Assembly (NCBI GenBank): GCA_009838915.1
Contig: VXQT01000036.1
Coordinates: forward strand, 1-64,000
DNA: 64,000 nucleotides
Direction of reading: 5' to 3'
From: Chloroflexota bacterium
Lineage (GTDB): Bacteria > Chloroflexota > Dehalococcoidia > Bin125
The notes beneath the pieces were generated by a model. That model saw only the letters and a list, made by a program, of their open reading frames with translations, was not told the origin of the DNA and made no database searches. Positions 8,703 to 17,405 of the stretch are shown piece by piece. Numbering within the stretch: position 1 is the stretch's first letter; each line of letters starts with the position of its first letter. The position numbers were made by a program, and so were the translations under genes.

Positions 8703-9572
8703 CTATCCGCCGTCGCCGCTATTGCCGTTGCCTCCGGCAACGCCGACGCCGAGGCGCTCGGCGATGGTCCGCGCGGCATTGGTCAGCTCCATGGGGATGA
8801 TCCACTTGGTGCTGTCGCTGTTGGCGAGGTTGCGCAGCGTCTCGAGGTACTGCAGACCCATGGTGTTGCCGTGTGCAACCTGGGCGGCGGTGTTGATCGA
8901 GTTGAGGGCGTCGGCGTAGCCCTGCGCCTCCAGGATCTGCGCTTCGCGATGACCTTCGGCGCGCAGGATCTGGGCCTGCTTCTCACCTTCGGCCTCAAGG
9001 ATGGCCGCCTGTCGCTCACCCTCGGCGACGTTGATCTGCGCATCACGCGCACCTTCGGACTCGGTGATCTGCGCGCGCCGGGTGCGCTCCGCCGACATCT
9101 GCCGGGTCATCGCCTCGGCGATCGCGGGCGGCGGCTCGACCTCGCGGATTTCGACCGCCGTGACCTTAACGCCCCAGCGGTTGGTCACATCGTCGAGCTT
9201 GACCTGCATCTGGTCATTGATGTCGTCGCGGCGCGAGAGCACCTCGTCCAGCGACAATTCGCCAATCACGGCGCGCAGCGTAGTCGTGGCGAGTTGGCGC
9301 GCGGCGCCAAGGTAGTCGCGCACCTCCAGCACCGTCCGCTCGGGATCCATCACCCGCAGGTAGACGACGAAGTCGACATCGACGCCGGCGTTGTCGGCGG
9401 TGATGTTGCGCTGCGGGGGGACGTCGAAGTACTGCTCGCGCATGTCGACCTTGGTGCCGGCCTGGATGATGGGAATGATCCAGACGAGGCCTGGCCCCTT
9501 CATCCCCACGTAGCGGCCGAGCTGGAACTTGGCGATGCTCTCGTAGTCGCGAACCATGTTGAGGATGGCCAT
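8703..9572 (-). CDS. SPFH/Band 7 (stomatin-like) protein
   Basis: A 289-residue SPFH-domain protein. Residues 20-160 hold the Band 7 core, with GPGLVWIIPIIQAG, VDMREQYFDVPPQ, ITADNAGVDVDFVVYLRV, and LRAVIGELSLDEVLSRRDDIN. A long alanine/glutamate/glutamine coiled coil follows (SEGARDAQINVAEGERQAAI and similar heptads). The tail is glycine/asparagine-rich. Stomatins normally open with a membrane hairpin; this one starts almost at the Band 7 core, so attachment would have to be peripheral. The usual NfeD partner is not adjacent. A TATACT box lies on the minus strand at 9631-9636, upstream of the start. It probably scaffolds membrane microdomains. Confidence 0.88.
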   Translation of the reverse strand: MAILNMVRDYESIAKFQLGRYVGMKGPGLVWIIPIIQAGTKVDMREQYFDVPPQRNITADNAGVDVDFVVYLRVMDPERTVLEVRDYLGAARQLATTTLRAVIGELSLDEVLSRRDDINDQMQVKLDDVTNRWGVKVTAVEIREVEPPPAIAEAMTRQMSAERTRRAQITESEGARDAQINVAEGERQAAILEAEGEKQAQILRAEGHREAQILEAQGYADALNSINTAAQVAHGNTMGLQYLETLRNLANSDSTKWIIPMELTNAARTIAERLGVGVAGGNGNSGDGG

Positions 9573-9711
9573 CGGGGACTCCTGTCCTTGCCGAGACTGG
9601 CGAACCGCGCACGGCGCGCGGCTTGCAGCGAGTATAAGGAGACGCGCGGTCGCGGCTCACAACCTGAATGTACAGAGCCTTCCGGGTCCGGCTGGCGCAT
9701 AAGCTGTCGGG

Positions 9712-10599
9712 GTGACTGAAGAGCGTCCAGACTGGCGCATTCGATTCGCGCGCAGCCGATGGGCGGCGATGATTGAATTGTGCCGTCCGATGACCGGCGC
9801 CTGGCTCATGCTCTCTGCGGCGCTCATGGTTGTCGCCGCGTCGCTAGGTAGGTTAGCGCTGGAGTTGCCGTTCCAGTACGCGGGAATGGTGGCTGCGTTC
9901 GCCTACGCGGCAGGGATCACCAACAGCATCTTCGACGCGCAGATCGACAGCCGCAGCAGGCTCTGGCGGCCGCTTCCGGCCGGACTGATCACAGTCAGAG
10001 GCTCGCTGCCACCTCTGGTGTTCTGCATTGCGCTCGGCTCGACGCTCGGCTTCCTGCTTGATTGGCAGGTTGGCGTGACCGGATTGGCGATGCTGGCCGC
10101 GGCGGCGTTGCATAGCTATGCCTGGCGGGGATCGGTGCTCGGAGTCGCGCCGTTTGCGCTGGTCGGCGTGCTCTTGCCGATCGGGGCGATCCAGGCGGTT
10201 GATACGCCGTTTCCCAACGAGCACCTGTACTGGGTCGTGCCGGTCGGGGCGCTCGCCGGGGCGGCGACATTCTTGATCTACAAGCTGCCGCAGTTCGAAA
10301 TGGATGACGAGGACGGCGCGCGTTCGATCCTGCACTGGCTCGGGATCGACATGGCGGTGCCCACCGCATGGGCAGTGGTAACCGCCGCGTTGGCCCTGGC
10401 GGCGGCATCGATCAACATTTCGGGTGGAGACCTGGTCTGGCTGCTGGGACCACTGCTCTACTTCATCCTTATCGGCCTGTTCTGCATCTGGATGATGATG
10501 CGCGGCATCACGGAGGGCCGTCTGCTGATCCAGAGGATGCTGGTCGTGCCGATGCTGCCCGTGCTGATCATCTGCTGGCTGGCCGCGGCCGCGTCGTAG
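9712..10599 (+). CDS. UbiA-family membrane prenyltransferase-like protein
   Basis: A 295-residue polytopic membrane protein with about eight or nine hydrophobic segments. The first UbiA aspartate motif is NSIFDAQIDSRSRLWRPLPAG, i.e. N-x3-D-x3-D, near residues 66-75. A second acidic cluster, MDDEDGARSI, fits the second metal-diphosphate site near residue 200. UbiA enzymes transfer prenyl groups to aromatic or other acceptors inside the membrane. I read a GTG start at 9712; ATG 9769 (MIELCRPMTGAW) is a reasonable alternative that begins near the first membrane helix. The acceptor cannot be told, and no quinone biosynthesis genes lie nearby. Confidence 0.8.
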   Translation: MTEERPDWRIRFARSRWAAMIELCRPMTGAWLMLSAALMVVAASLGRLALELPFQYAGMVAAFAYAAGITNSIFDAQIDSRSRLWRPLPAGLITVRGSLPPLVFCIALGSTLGFLLDWQVGVTGLAMLAAAALHSYAWRGSVLGVAPFALVGVLLPIGAIQAVDTPFPNEHLYWVVPVGALAGAATFLIYKLPQFEMDDEDGARSILHWLGIDMAVPTAWAVVTAALALAAASINISGGDLVWLLGPLLYFILIGLFCIWMMMRGITEGRLLIQRMLVVPMLPVLIICWLAAAAS

Positions 10600-10641
10600 A
10601 CTGCGCTCACACATCCAACCGTGAACGAAACGAGCAACGCC

Positions 10642-11103
10642 ATGTCCGATGTCTTCAGCGTCGACCCCAATCTCCCCGACTGGATCCGCGAGCACACCGA
10701 GCAATACCTCAACTCGGGCGGCGCGGAGGGCCACATGTGGGACCGTCCCGACGGCTCGGGACCGATTCCCTGTCTGCTGCTGGCCGCGAAGGGCCGGCGT
10801 TCCGGCGAGTGGCGCACGCTGCCCCTGATCTACGGCGAGTCGGAAGGCGCATATGTGATCGTGGCCAGCAAGGGCGGCGCAAGGAGCCATCCCGCCTGGT
10901 ATCTCAACCTCGACGCCAACCCCGATGTCCAACTGATGGTTGGAACCGACCAGTTTGAGGCCACCGCCCGAACCGCCGAAGGCGCGGAGCGGGACAAGCT
11001 CTTCGCCCTGATGGCCAAGGACTTTGCGCCGTATCTGGATTACGCCGTTCGCGCCGGGGGCGCAGGGCGACAGATTCCGATCGTGGTGTTGGAGCGGAAG
11101 TAG
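10642..11103 (+). CDS. Deazaflavin-dependent nitroreductase (DDN-like) family protein
   Basis: A 153-residue split-barrel protein of the F420-dependent DDN type. Family marks are GHMWDRPDGSG, LLLAAKGRRSGEWRTLPLIYGE, VIVASKGGARSHPAWYLNL and NPDVQLMVG. Members reduce quinones, nitroaromatics or unsaturated substrates using reduced F420. The frame opens with GTG 10621, seven codons earlier; I chose ATG 10642 because homologous sequence begins after it. It follows the UbiA-type gene on the same strand by 42 bases, which would allow a role in quinone reduction. That link is only positional. Confidence 0.87.
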   Translation: MSDVFSVDPNLPDWIREHTEQYLNSGGAEGHMWDRPDGSGPIPCLLLAAKGRRSGEWRTLPLIYGESEGAYVIVASKGGARSHPAWYLNLDANPDVQLMVGTDQFEATARTAEGAERDKLFALMAKDFAPYLDYAVRAGGAGRQIPIVVLERK

Positions 11104-11106
11104 GGG

Positions 11107-12114
11107 CTACGAGACGTTGGCCACTTCCGGCAACGACGCCGGAAGGCCGATGGCGTCCTTGACGTCGGCGAGGACCTCGGAGGCGATCACGCGGGCCCGG
11201 CGTGCGCCGTCGATCAAGATCTCGTCGACCGCGTCGGGGTCGGCGGCGAGCTCGTCACGCCGCTCGCGGATGGGCGCGAAGTAGTCGTTGACCGACTCGC
11301 TGAGCTGTTTCTTGCAGTCGACGCAACCGATTTCTGCGCTTCGGCAGGCTGCAGCGATCTCGGGCTGCTTCTCTGGTCCGAAAAAGCCGTGCAGCGTGTA
11401 GACATTGCAGACCTCGGGACGACCAGGGTCGGTGCGGCGCACTCGCTGCGGGTCAGTGATCGCGCTGCGGATGGCCTGGAATGTCTCATCGGGGGTTGCG
11501 GCGATGTCGACGGCGTTGCCGTAGGACTTGGACATCTTGCGGTTGTCGAAGCCCAGGACCATCGGCGCGCTGGTCAACTCCGCCTCGGGCTCGGGAAAGG
11601 TGTCGCCGAAGATGTTGTTGAAGCGGCGGACGATCTCACGCGCCAGCTCGAGGTGCGGCAACTGATCCTCGCCGACCGGCACCTTGTTGGCTCGGTAGAG
11701 CACAATGTCGGCGGTCTGCAGCACCGGATATCCGACCAGGCCGTAGTTGACGTTCTCGGGTTGTGACTTGGCCTTCTCCTTGAAGGTGGGTACGTTCATC
11801 AACCGCCCGATCGGAGTGACCATCGAGAGCAGCAGATGCAACTCGGAGATCTCCGGCACGTGGCTCTGGGCGTACAGAATGGTCTCTTCAGGCCGGATGC
11901 CTGCGGCGAGTAGGTCGAGCGCCGTCTCGCGGACGTGGTCGCGAAGCTGCTCGGTTTCGGTCAGTGTCGTCAGCGAGTGCAGGTCGACGATCGAGTAGAT
12001 GCACTCGTAGCGATCCTGCAGCGCGACGAAGTTCTGGATCGCGCCCAGATAGTTGCCGATGTGCTGGCGTCCGGTCGCGCGGATGCCGGCGAATACGCGA
12101 TCCAGCATGGTCAT
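11107..12114 (-). CDS. trpS: Tryptophanyl-tRNA synthetase
   Basis: TrpRS, 335 residues, charges tRNA-Trp with tryptophan. The Rossmann-fold signature near the N-terminus is GIRATGRQHIGNYLGAI, where HIGN corresponds to HIGH. The KMSKS loop is intact in DNRKMSKSYGNAVDI. YPVLQTADIVLYRANKVPVGEDQ is the tryptophan-pocket region typical of bacterial TrpRS. A CVDCKK segment falls in the C-terminal half. It is 13 bases downstream of argS on the same strand, so the two synthetases probably share a transcript. The stop is three bases from the convergent DDN-like gene. Confidence 0.96.
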   Translation of the reverse strand: MTMLDRVFAGIRATGRQHIGNYLGAIQNFVALQDRYECIYSIVDLHSLTTLTETEQLRDHVRETALDLLAAGIRPEETILYAQSHVPEISELHLLLSMVTPIGRLMNVPTFKEKAKSQPENVNYGLVGYPVLQTADIVLYRANKVPVGEDQLPHLELAREIVRRFNNIFGDTFPEPEAELTSAPMVLGFDNRKMSKSYGNAVDIAATPDETFQAIRSAITDPQRVRRTDPGRPEVCNVYTLHGFFGPEKQPEIAAACRSAEIGCVDCKKQLSESVNDYFAPIRERRDELAADPDAVDEILIDGARRARVIASEVLADVKDAIGLPASLPEVANVS

Positions 12115-12127
12115 GTCCTCCGAAGGG

Positions 12128-13810
12128 TTACATCTCGTCGGGCGCGTCGACGCCGAGCATACGCAGCGCGGCAGCCAGTGCTGCCTGGGCGGCCAGGGTC
12201 AGCGTCAGCCGAGCGCCCGAGCGCTGCGGTTCCTCGGGCACGACGATTCGGCAGGTGTCGTAGAACTGGGTGAAGGCCTGGGCCAGGCTCTGTGCGTAGT
12301 AGGTCAAATGGTGCGGCTCGCGCTTGAGCGCCATGTCCTCGACCAGTTCCGGCAGGCGCAGGATCTCGCCGATCAGCACGAATTCCTGGTCGGCGGCCAG
12401 CAGATCGAGGTGGTCGGAGGACGCTGCCAGTCCCGCATCGCTCGCGGTGCGCATCACGCTGGCGCAGCGGGCATGGGCGTACTTGACGTAGGAGGCGGGA
12501 TTCTGGCGGGGATCGGCGGATGCCGCCGCCTCGAGGTCGAAGTCCATTTGCGCGTCGGCCGAACGCTGGAGCATGAAGAATCGCGCTGCGTCAACGCCGA
12601 CTTCCTCGATCAGCTCTCGCAGCGTCACGATCTCACCGGTGCGCTTCGACATCCGCACCCGTTCTTCGCCTCGGCGTAGATGCACTAGTTGGTAAAGCAG
12701 CACTTCGAGCGCCTCGCCGTCGCCGCCGACCGCCGAGACGGCCGCCCGGGTCCGCGCGACGTGGCCCTGATGGTCGGCGCCCCAGACATCAATCACGGTG
12801 TCGAAGCCGCGGGTCAGGAACTTGTCGTAGTGATAGGCGACGTCGGAGGCGAAGTAGGTCGGCTCTCCGGAGGAGCGAATCAGGACGTTGTCCTTGTCCT
12901 CGCCCAGGTCCTCGGCGCGGAACCAGACCGCGCCCTCCTTTTCGATCACGAATGACCCTTCGCGCAGGCGGTTCATGGCGATGTCGTACGTGGACTGACC
13001 ATCGGCTGCGCCGTAGAGCGCGCTTTCTCGCTGCCAGTGATTGAACTCGACCCGCATCATTGCCAGGTCGTCGCGAATCTGCTCAACCATCAGCTCCAGG
13101 CCGCGCTCAGAGAGGTCGGCGGGCGGGTCGTCGCTGCTCTCCAGCCAGCGTTCTCCCGATTCGGCCTTGAGCCTTGCCGCGAGATCGATCATGTAGGCGC
13201 CCTGGTAACCGCCGTCTGGCAGAGGGACTTCGCGTCCGAACTGCTGCTGATAGCGGGCGAAGAGGGTCCGCCCGAATAGCCGGATCTGCGCGCCGGCGTC
13301 GTTGATGTAGTACTCGCGCTCGACCTCGAATCCGGCCGCATCGAGGACCGAGGCGAGGGCGTCGCCCAATACCGCGCCGCGCCCGTTGCCGACCTGCAAA
13401 GGGCCGGTCGGGTTGGCGGAGACGAACTCGACCTGGACACGGTGCCCTGAGCCGACTTCGGTCTGCCCCCACTGGTCACCTGCCTCAATCACGGCGAGTA
13501 GCTGTCCTCGCTGCCATTCGGAATCGAGTTTGAGATTGATAAAGCCGGGCGGGGCGACATCGACATCGGCGATCGGCTCGGTGCGCAGAATGCGCTGGGC
13601 AATGGCCGAAGCCACATCCATCGGCGGCATCCGCACGGCGCTGGCGAGCCGCAGCGCGACGTTGCAGGAGTAGTCGCCGTGCTCCCGCTCCTTGGGGCGC
13701 TCGATATGCATCTCGATCGGCGGGATCGGCGGCAGAGCACCGTCGGCCTGGGCCAACTCCAGGGCGTTGCGGACCAGTTCTCCAACCAGCTCTCGCGGTG
13801 CACGCGCCAT
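12128..13810 (-). CDS. argS: Arginyl-tRNA synthetase
   Basis: ArgRS, 560 residues, class I. An N-terminal Arg_tRNA_synt_N-type domain comes first, then the catalytic core with VEFVSANPTGPL, EYYINDAGAQIRLFGRTL and VWGADHQGHVART. RMSKRTGEIVTLRELI takes the KMSKS position, and the DALR anticodon domain ends with FYDTCRIVVPEE. The HIGH-equivalent reads QVGN (PLQVGNGRGAVLGD): both histidines are replaced, although the surroundings are conserved. The fourth position is known to vary in ArgRS; the glutamine at position one is unusual to me. It is upstream of trpS in a two-gene unit. Confidence 0.95.
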   Translation of the reverse strand: MARAPRELVGELVRNALELAQADGALPPIPPIEMHIERPKEREHGDYSCNVALRLASAVRMPPMDVASAIAQRILRTEPIADVDVAPPGFINLKLDSEWQRGQLLAVIEAGDQWGQTEVGSGHRVQVEFVSANPTGPLQVGNGRGAVLGDALASVLDAAGFEVEREYYINDAGAQIRLFGRTLFARYQQQFGREVPLPDGGYQGAYMIDLAARLKAESGERWLESSDDPPADLSERGLELMVEQIRDDLAMMRVEFNHWQRESALYGAADGQSTYDIAMNRLREGSFVIEKEGAVWFRAEDLGEDKDNVLIRSSGEPTYFASDVAYHYDKFLTRGFDTVIDVWGADHQGHVARTRAAVSAVGGDGEALEVLLYQLVHLRRGEERVRMSKRTGEIVTLRELIEEVGVDAARFFMLQRSADAQMDFDLEAAASADPRQNPASYVKYAHARCASVMRTASDAGLAASSDHLDLLAADQEFVLIGEILRLPELVEDMALKREPHHLTYYAQSLAQAFTQFYDTCRIVVPEEPQRSGARLTLTLAAQAALAAALRMLGVDAPDEM

Positions 13811-13897
13811 ATCGTCGTCGCATTCTCGCTTGCCAGACTCACACTGTAGTCGGCACTAGGGCAGAGAGTCAGGATATCTGGCGGTTCGGAGGCGGGG

Positions 13898-13957
13898 AGT
13901 GCCCCCCTCTGTCACTCCGTGACATCTCCCCCCGCTTCGCAGAGGGAGAGTGGAGTG
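13898..13957. repeat. Dispersed double-hairpin repeat, single copy
   Basis: A C-run is followed by the small hairpin GTCAC-TCC-GTGAC, linker ATCT and a decayed large hairpin (CCCCCCGC, TTCGC, then AGAGGG). It ends at the recG stop codon. The small hairpin has entirely different bases from the copy near 8.6 kb but still pairs, which points to selection on structure. Confidence 0.72.
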
Positions 13958-16486
13958 CTAGTGCACGGCGGTTGCGCCGGAGACGTTGAGCTGCTCCGAC
14001 TGCAGGCGCAGCAGGCGATGCTCGGGCGCGCGCAGTTGGGGATCGTCGTCGAGGATGCGGTTGGCCCAGTTGCGGGCGAGATTGAGCGTTTGGTGATCGG
14101 TCAGCTTGGCCACGCGCAACTCAGGCAGACCCGACTGGCGGGTGCCGAAGTACTCGCCCGGCCCGCGCATCTCCAGGTCCGCTTCGGCCAGGTCGAATCC
14201 GTTGGCGGTCTGCACCATCAGGTCGAGCCGACGCTGGCTCTGCTCGATGCCGGTATCGGAGATCAGGAAGCAGACCGACTCCAGGTCGCTGCGACCAACC
14301 CGGCCGCGCAACTGATGGAGCTGGGCCAGACCGAAGCGTTCCGCGCCCTCGATTGCCATGACGGTGGCGCGGGGCAAGTCGACGCCGACTTCGACCACGA
14401 TCGTTGAAACCAGCACATCCGCTTCGCCTCCGGTGAGGGCGGCCATCACGGCGCGCTTCTCCTCCGCCGTCATGCGTCCGTGCAGCAACCGGATGCGCGG
14501 GGCGAGGTCGCGCAGCGGTCCCGCGCGCAGGTGCTCGAACTGTTCGGTCGCCGCTTCCGACTCGAGGTTCTCCGACTCTTCAACCAGCGGGCAAATGACG
14601 AACGACTGGCGACCCTGCCGTGCCTCCTCGCGGATGCGCGCGTAGACGATCTCCTCGCGCTGCGAGGGCTCGACGATCTGCGTGCGCACGCGCAGTCGGC
14701 CGGGCGGTAGCTCATCGATCACCGAGGAGTCGAGCTCCCCGTAGACCGTCAGCGCGAGCGTGCGCGGGATCGGCGTGGCGGTCATGACCAGAAGGTGCGG
14801 ACTGCGTCCCTTGCCGCGCAGCGCGTCGCGCTGCAACACGCCGAATCGGTGCTGTTCGTCGACCACGGCGAGTCCGAGGTCGTTGAAGTTGGCGCTTTCC
14901 TGGATCAACGCGTGCGTGCCGACGACGAGGTCGAGCGCCCCCGATGCCATCTCCTGGTGAATCTGCCGCTTGCGCGCGGCGGGCACACTGCCGGTCAGCA
15001 GCGCCATGCGCACCGGGCGGCCCAGCGCGGGGGCGAGGTTGTAGTTGTGCCAGAGCGGTTCGTCGCCTTGCTGTTCTTTCCCCGCGAACAGGCGCTGGAA
15101 GGTCTCGAAGTGCTGCGAGGCGAGCACCTCGGTCGGCGCCATCAGCACCGTCTGGTGTCCGGCGCGTACCGCGGCGAGCATCGCGGCGGCCGCGACAACC
15201 GTCTTGCCCGATCCGACGTCGCCCTGCAGCAGGCGAGCCATTGGTTCGCGGCGGAACATGTCGTTGCGGATCTCAGTCAGTACGCGCTGCTGCGCGGCGG
15301 TCAACTCGAACGGCAGGGCGGCGATGAATCGATCGAGGAAGTCGCCGGGCATCGGGATCGGCGGCGCGTCGGCGCGCAGGCGCGCCTCGCGCTTGCGCGA
15401 GAGCACGGCGAGCTGGACGGCCAGCAGTTCCTGAAAGGCGATCCGCTGTTTCGCCTCGTCGACATCCTCGAGCCGGTCGGGGAAGTGAATGACCCGCAGC
15501 GCCTCGGCTTCTGAGAGAAAGCCCTGTTCCTGCACCAGATAAGCGGGCAGGGACTCGGCCAGCATCGGCAGATAGTCGCGCACCGCGGCGTGGGCGAGCC
15601 GTCGGATCGTGCGATTGGGCAGACCACGCGTCCTCGGATAGACGGGGGAGAGTCGTCCCACATGGACGGTGTCGTCGTCGGGGTCGTCGAGCCGTTCCCA
15701 CTCGGGCGACTCCATCTGCAGGTAGCGACCACGGATGCCCACCTTGCCGGAGAGTCCGACGCGCATGCCCGGCTGCAGGGTGCGGGCCAGGTAGGGTTGC
15801 TGCCACCACCAGGCGCGGATGCTGCCTGACCCATCCCGGACTACTGCCTCGGTCGCCTTCCGCCCCCCGCGCAGGTGCTTGACTTCGATGCTGGCTATGG
15901 TGCCGACGATCGTCAGCTCGATCCCCTCAAGCGCGTCCGAAACCGAGCGCACCTCGCGCCAGTCCAGATACCTGAACGGCAAGTGCCAGAGCAGGTCGTA
16001 AACCGAAGTGATTCCAAGCGAGGTGAGCGCGGATCGAGATATCGGCGGGATCCGACCGAGCACCGAGACGTCGGATGCGAGCGGGTCTTGCTCGTCGATC
16101 GCCGCCACTGCTCGTCTGCGCGCCGAGCGCGAACGGGTGACCGGCCTGGGCGTTGGGTCGCCGTCCGACACCTCGTCCGAATCGCTCCGGCCGGGACGCG
16201 CTGCTCGTGCACTCGATCCGCCACTTGGCGCAGAGCCCGGCGTCAACGCGGTTCGCACGCGCGCGGCCCACTGTCTGCGCTCTTCGGGTGAGAGCGCGGC
16301 GTAGCCCTCCTGGGGGAGCGCCGCGACGATTCGCCTAAAGAACTGTGCCTGTTCGCCTTCCTTGAGGACGCGGCGCAGGAACTCGTCCAGTCCGCCGCCG
16401 GTGACGGCGGTGTTGCGATAGCCGTGCTTGTCCTCAAGCGCCAGGATGCTCTGGAGCGTCTGCGTCGGTCGGCGCTGCGTCGTCAT
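13958..16486 (-). CDS. recG: ATP-dependent DNA helicase RecG
   Basis: RecG remodels stalled replication forks and branched DNA. The protein of 842 residues has an N-terminal extension rich in Ser/Arg (about residues 85-150), then the OB-fold wedge domain (LTIVGTIASIEVKHLRGGRKATEAVV). The SF2 helicase core follows with Walker A LLQGDVGSGKTVVAAAA, the DExH-type box DEQHRFGVLQR, MTATPIPRTLALT and the TRG-like end HQLRGRVGRSD. ATG 16486 gives MTTQRRPTQ and leaves 10 bases to the degV stop; the frame is open to 16549. The order fakA-degV-recG is shared with several phyla. Confidence 0.96.
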   Translation of the reverse strand: MTTQRRPTQTLQSILALEDKHGYRNTAVTGGGLDEFLRRVLKEGEQAQFFRRIVAALPQEGYAALSPEERRQWAARVRTALTPGSAPSGGSSARAARPGRSDSDEVSDGDPTPRPVTRSRSARRRAVAAIDEQDPLASDVSVLGRIPPISRSALTSLGITSVYDLLWHLPFRYLDWREVRSVSDALEGIELTIVGTIASIEVKHLRGGRKATEAVVRDGSGSIRAWWWQQPYLARTLQPGMRVGLSGKVGIRGRYLQMESPEWERLDDPDDDTVHVGRLSPVYPRTRGLPNRTIRRLAHAAVRDYLPMLAESLPAYLVQEQGFLSEAEALRVIHFPDRLEDVDEAKQRIAFQELLAVQLAVLSRKREARLRADAPPIPMPGDFLDRFIAALPFELTAAQQRVLTEIRNDMFRREPMARLLQGDVGSGKTVVAAAAMLAAVRAGHQTVLMAPTEVLASQHFETFQRLFAGKEQQGDEPLWHNYNLAPALGRPVRMALLTGSVPAARKRQIHQEMASGALDLVVGTHALIQESANFNDLGLAVVDEQHRFGVLQRDALRGKGRSPHLLVMTATPIPRTLALTVYGELDSSVIDELPPGRLRVRTQIVEPSQREEIVYARIREEARQGRQSFVICPLVEESENLESEAATEQFEHLRAGPLRDLAPRIRLLHGRMTAEEKRAVMAALTGGEADVLVSTIVVEVGVDLPRATVMAIEGAERFGLAQLHQLRGRVGRSDLESVCFLISDTGIEQSQRRLDLMVQTANGFDLAEADLEMRGPGEYFGTRQSGLPELRVAKLTDHQTLNLARNWANRILDDDPQLRAPEHRLLRLQSEQLNVSGATAVH

Positions 16487-16496
16487 GCTGCCGCAT

Positions 16497-17345
16497 TCAT
16501 GCCCTGCGACGCACGGCCGCGCCGACCGTCCCCGGACCGATGTGCGCACCCAGCACGGGCGAACTGAGAATCACCGGAACGTCGAGGCCTCCGCAGGACT
16601 CGGAGACCCGTTGCGCCAGCGCGGTCGCGTCGGTTTCGGCGTTGCCGTGCATGATCGCCACTCGTTCGGGTTCTCCGCCGGACATGATCTGAGCGTAGAG
16701 CCGATCAATCGCCTTCTTGCGAGTGCGCGGTCGCTCGATGTCCTCGACCTCGCCTTCGACAAGCTCGAGCAGCGGTCTCATGCGCAGCAACTTGCCGGCG
16801 AGTTGTCTCGCGCGTCCGATCCGACCGCCGCGCAGCAGGTAGTCCAGCGTCTCCACAAACATGATCACCCGCGTCCGCGAGGCGCTCTCGCGGGCGGCGT
16901 CGGCGGCATCCGAGAGACCGGCGCCGGCCTGAACCGCAGACAGGGCTGCCTCCGACGCCCAGCCGACGGGAATCGAGGCCGACTCGGTGTCGACGAACTC
17001 CATCGGCGGCGGATCGTCGAGCAACGAACCTCCCTGGCGCGCGGAGTTCAGCGTGCCCGAGAGTTTGCCGCTGATGTGAACGGAGATGACGCCCTCGGCG
17101 CCGCCCGAGACTAGCTCCTGGTAAGTGTCGCGGAAGACGCCGGGCGCGGGCTGCGAAGTGGTCGGCAGGACGCCGCCGCCGCTGAGCACCCGATCCATTC
17201 GCTGCCAGAAGTCGGACTTTGAGAGCGTCAGGCCGTCCTCGAACACCTCGTCGCCGAAGTGAAGGTGCAACGGCACGACCGTGATGCCCTCGATCTCGCC
17301 GAGCTCGAGATCGGAGGCGGAATCGGTGACTACTGCGATGGACAT
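16497..17345 (-). CDS. DegV-family fatty-acid-binding protein (FakB-like)
   Basis: A 282-residue DegV/EDD-fold protein. The N-terminus carries the family's TDSASDL motif, and TTSQPAPGVFRDTY gives the TSxP segment that contacts the lipid carboxylate. HISGKLSGTLNSAR forms the other side of that site. In the Fak system such proteins hold a fatty acid while FakA phosphorylates it to acyl-phosphate for phospholipid synthesis. The upstream FakA-like gene is only 60 bases away, which supports that partnership. ATG 17345 (MSIAVVTDS) was preferred over an earlier in-frame start at 17372. It is the middle gene of fakA-degV-recG. Confidence 0.9.
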   Translation of the reverse strand: MSIAVVTDSASDLELGEIEGITVVPLHLHFGDEVFEDGLTLSKSDFWQRMDRVLSGGGVLPTTSQPAPGVFRDTYQELVSGGAEGVISVHISGKLSGTLNSARQGGSLLDDPPPMEFVDTESASIPVGWASEAALSAVQAGAGLSDAADAARESASRTRVIMFVETLDYLLRGGRIGRARQLAGKLLRMRPLLELVEGEVEDIERPRTRKKAIDRLYAQIMSGGEPERVAIMHGNAETDATALAQRVSESCGGLDVPVILSSPVLGAHIGPGTVGAAVRRRA

Positions 17346-17405
17346 ACTTGCATCCTCACAATCCTGCCGCACGGCAAGGCGGCGTCGCCCGCTGGTGATC
17401 TGAAT

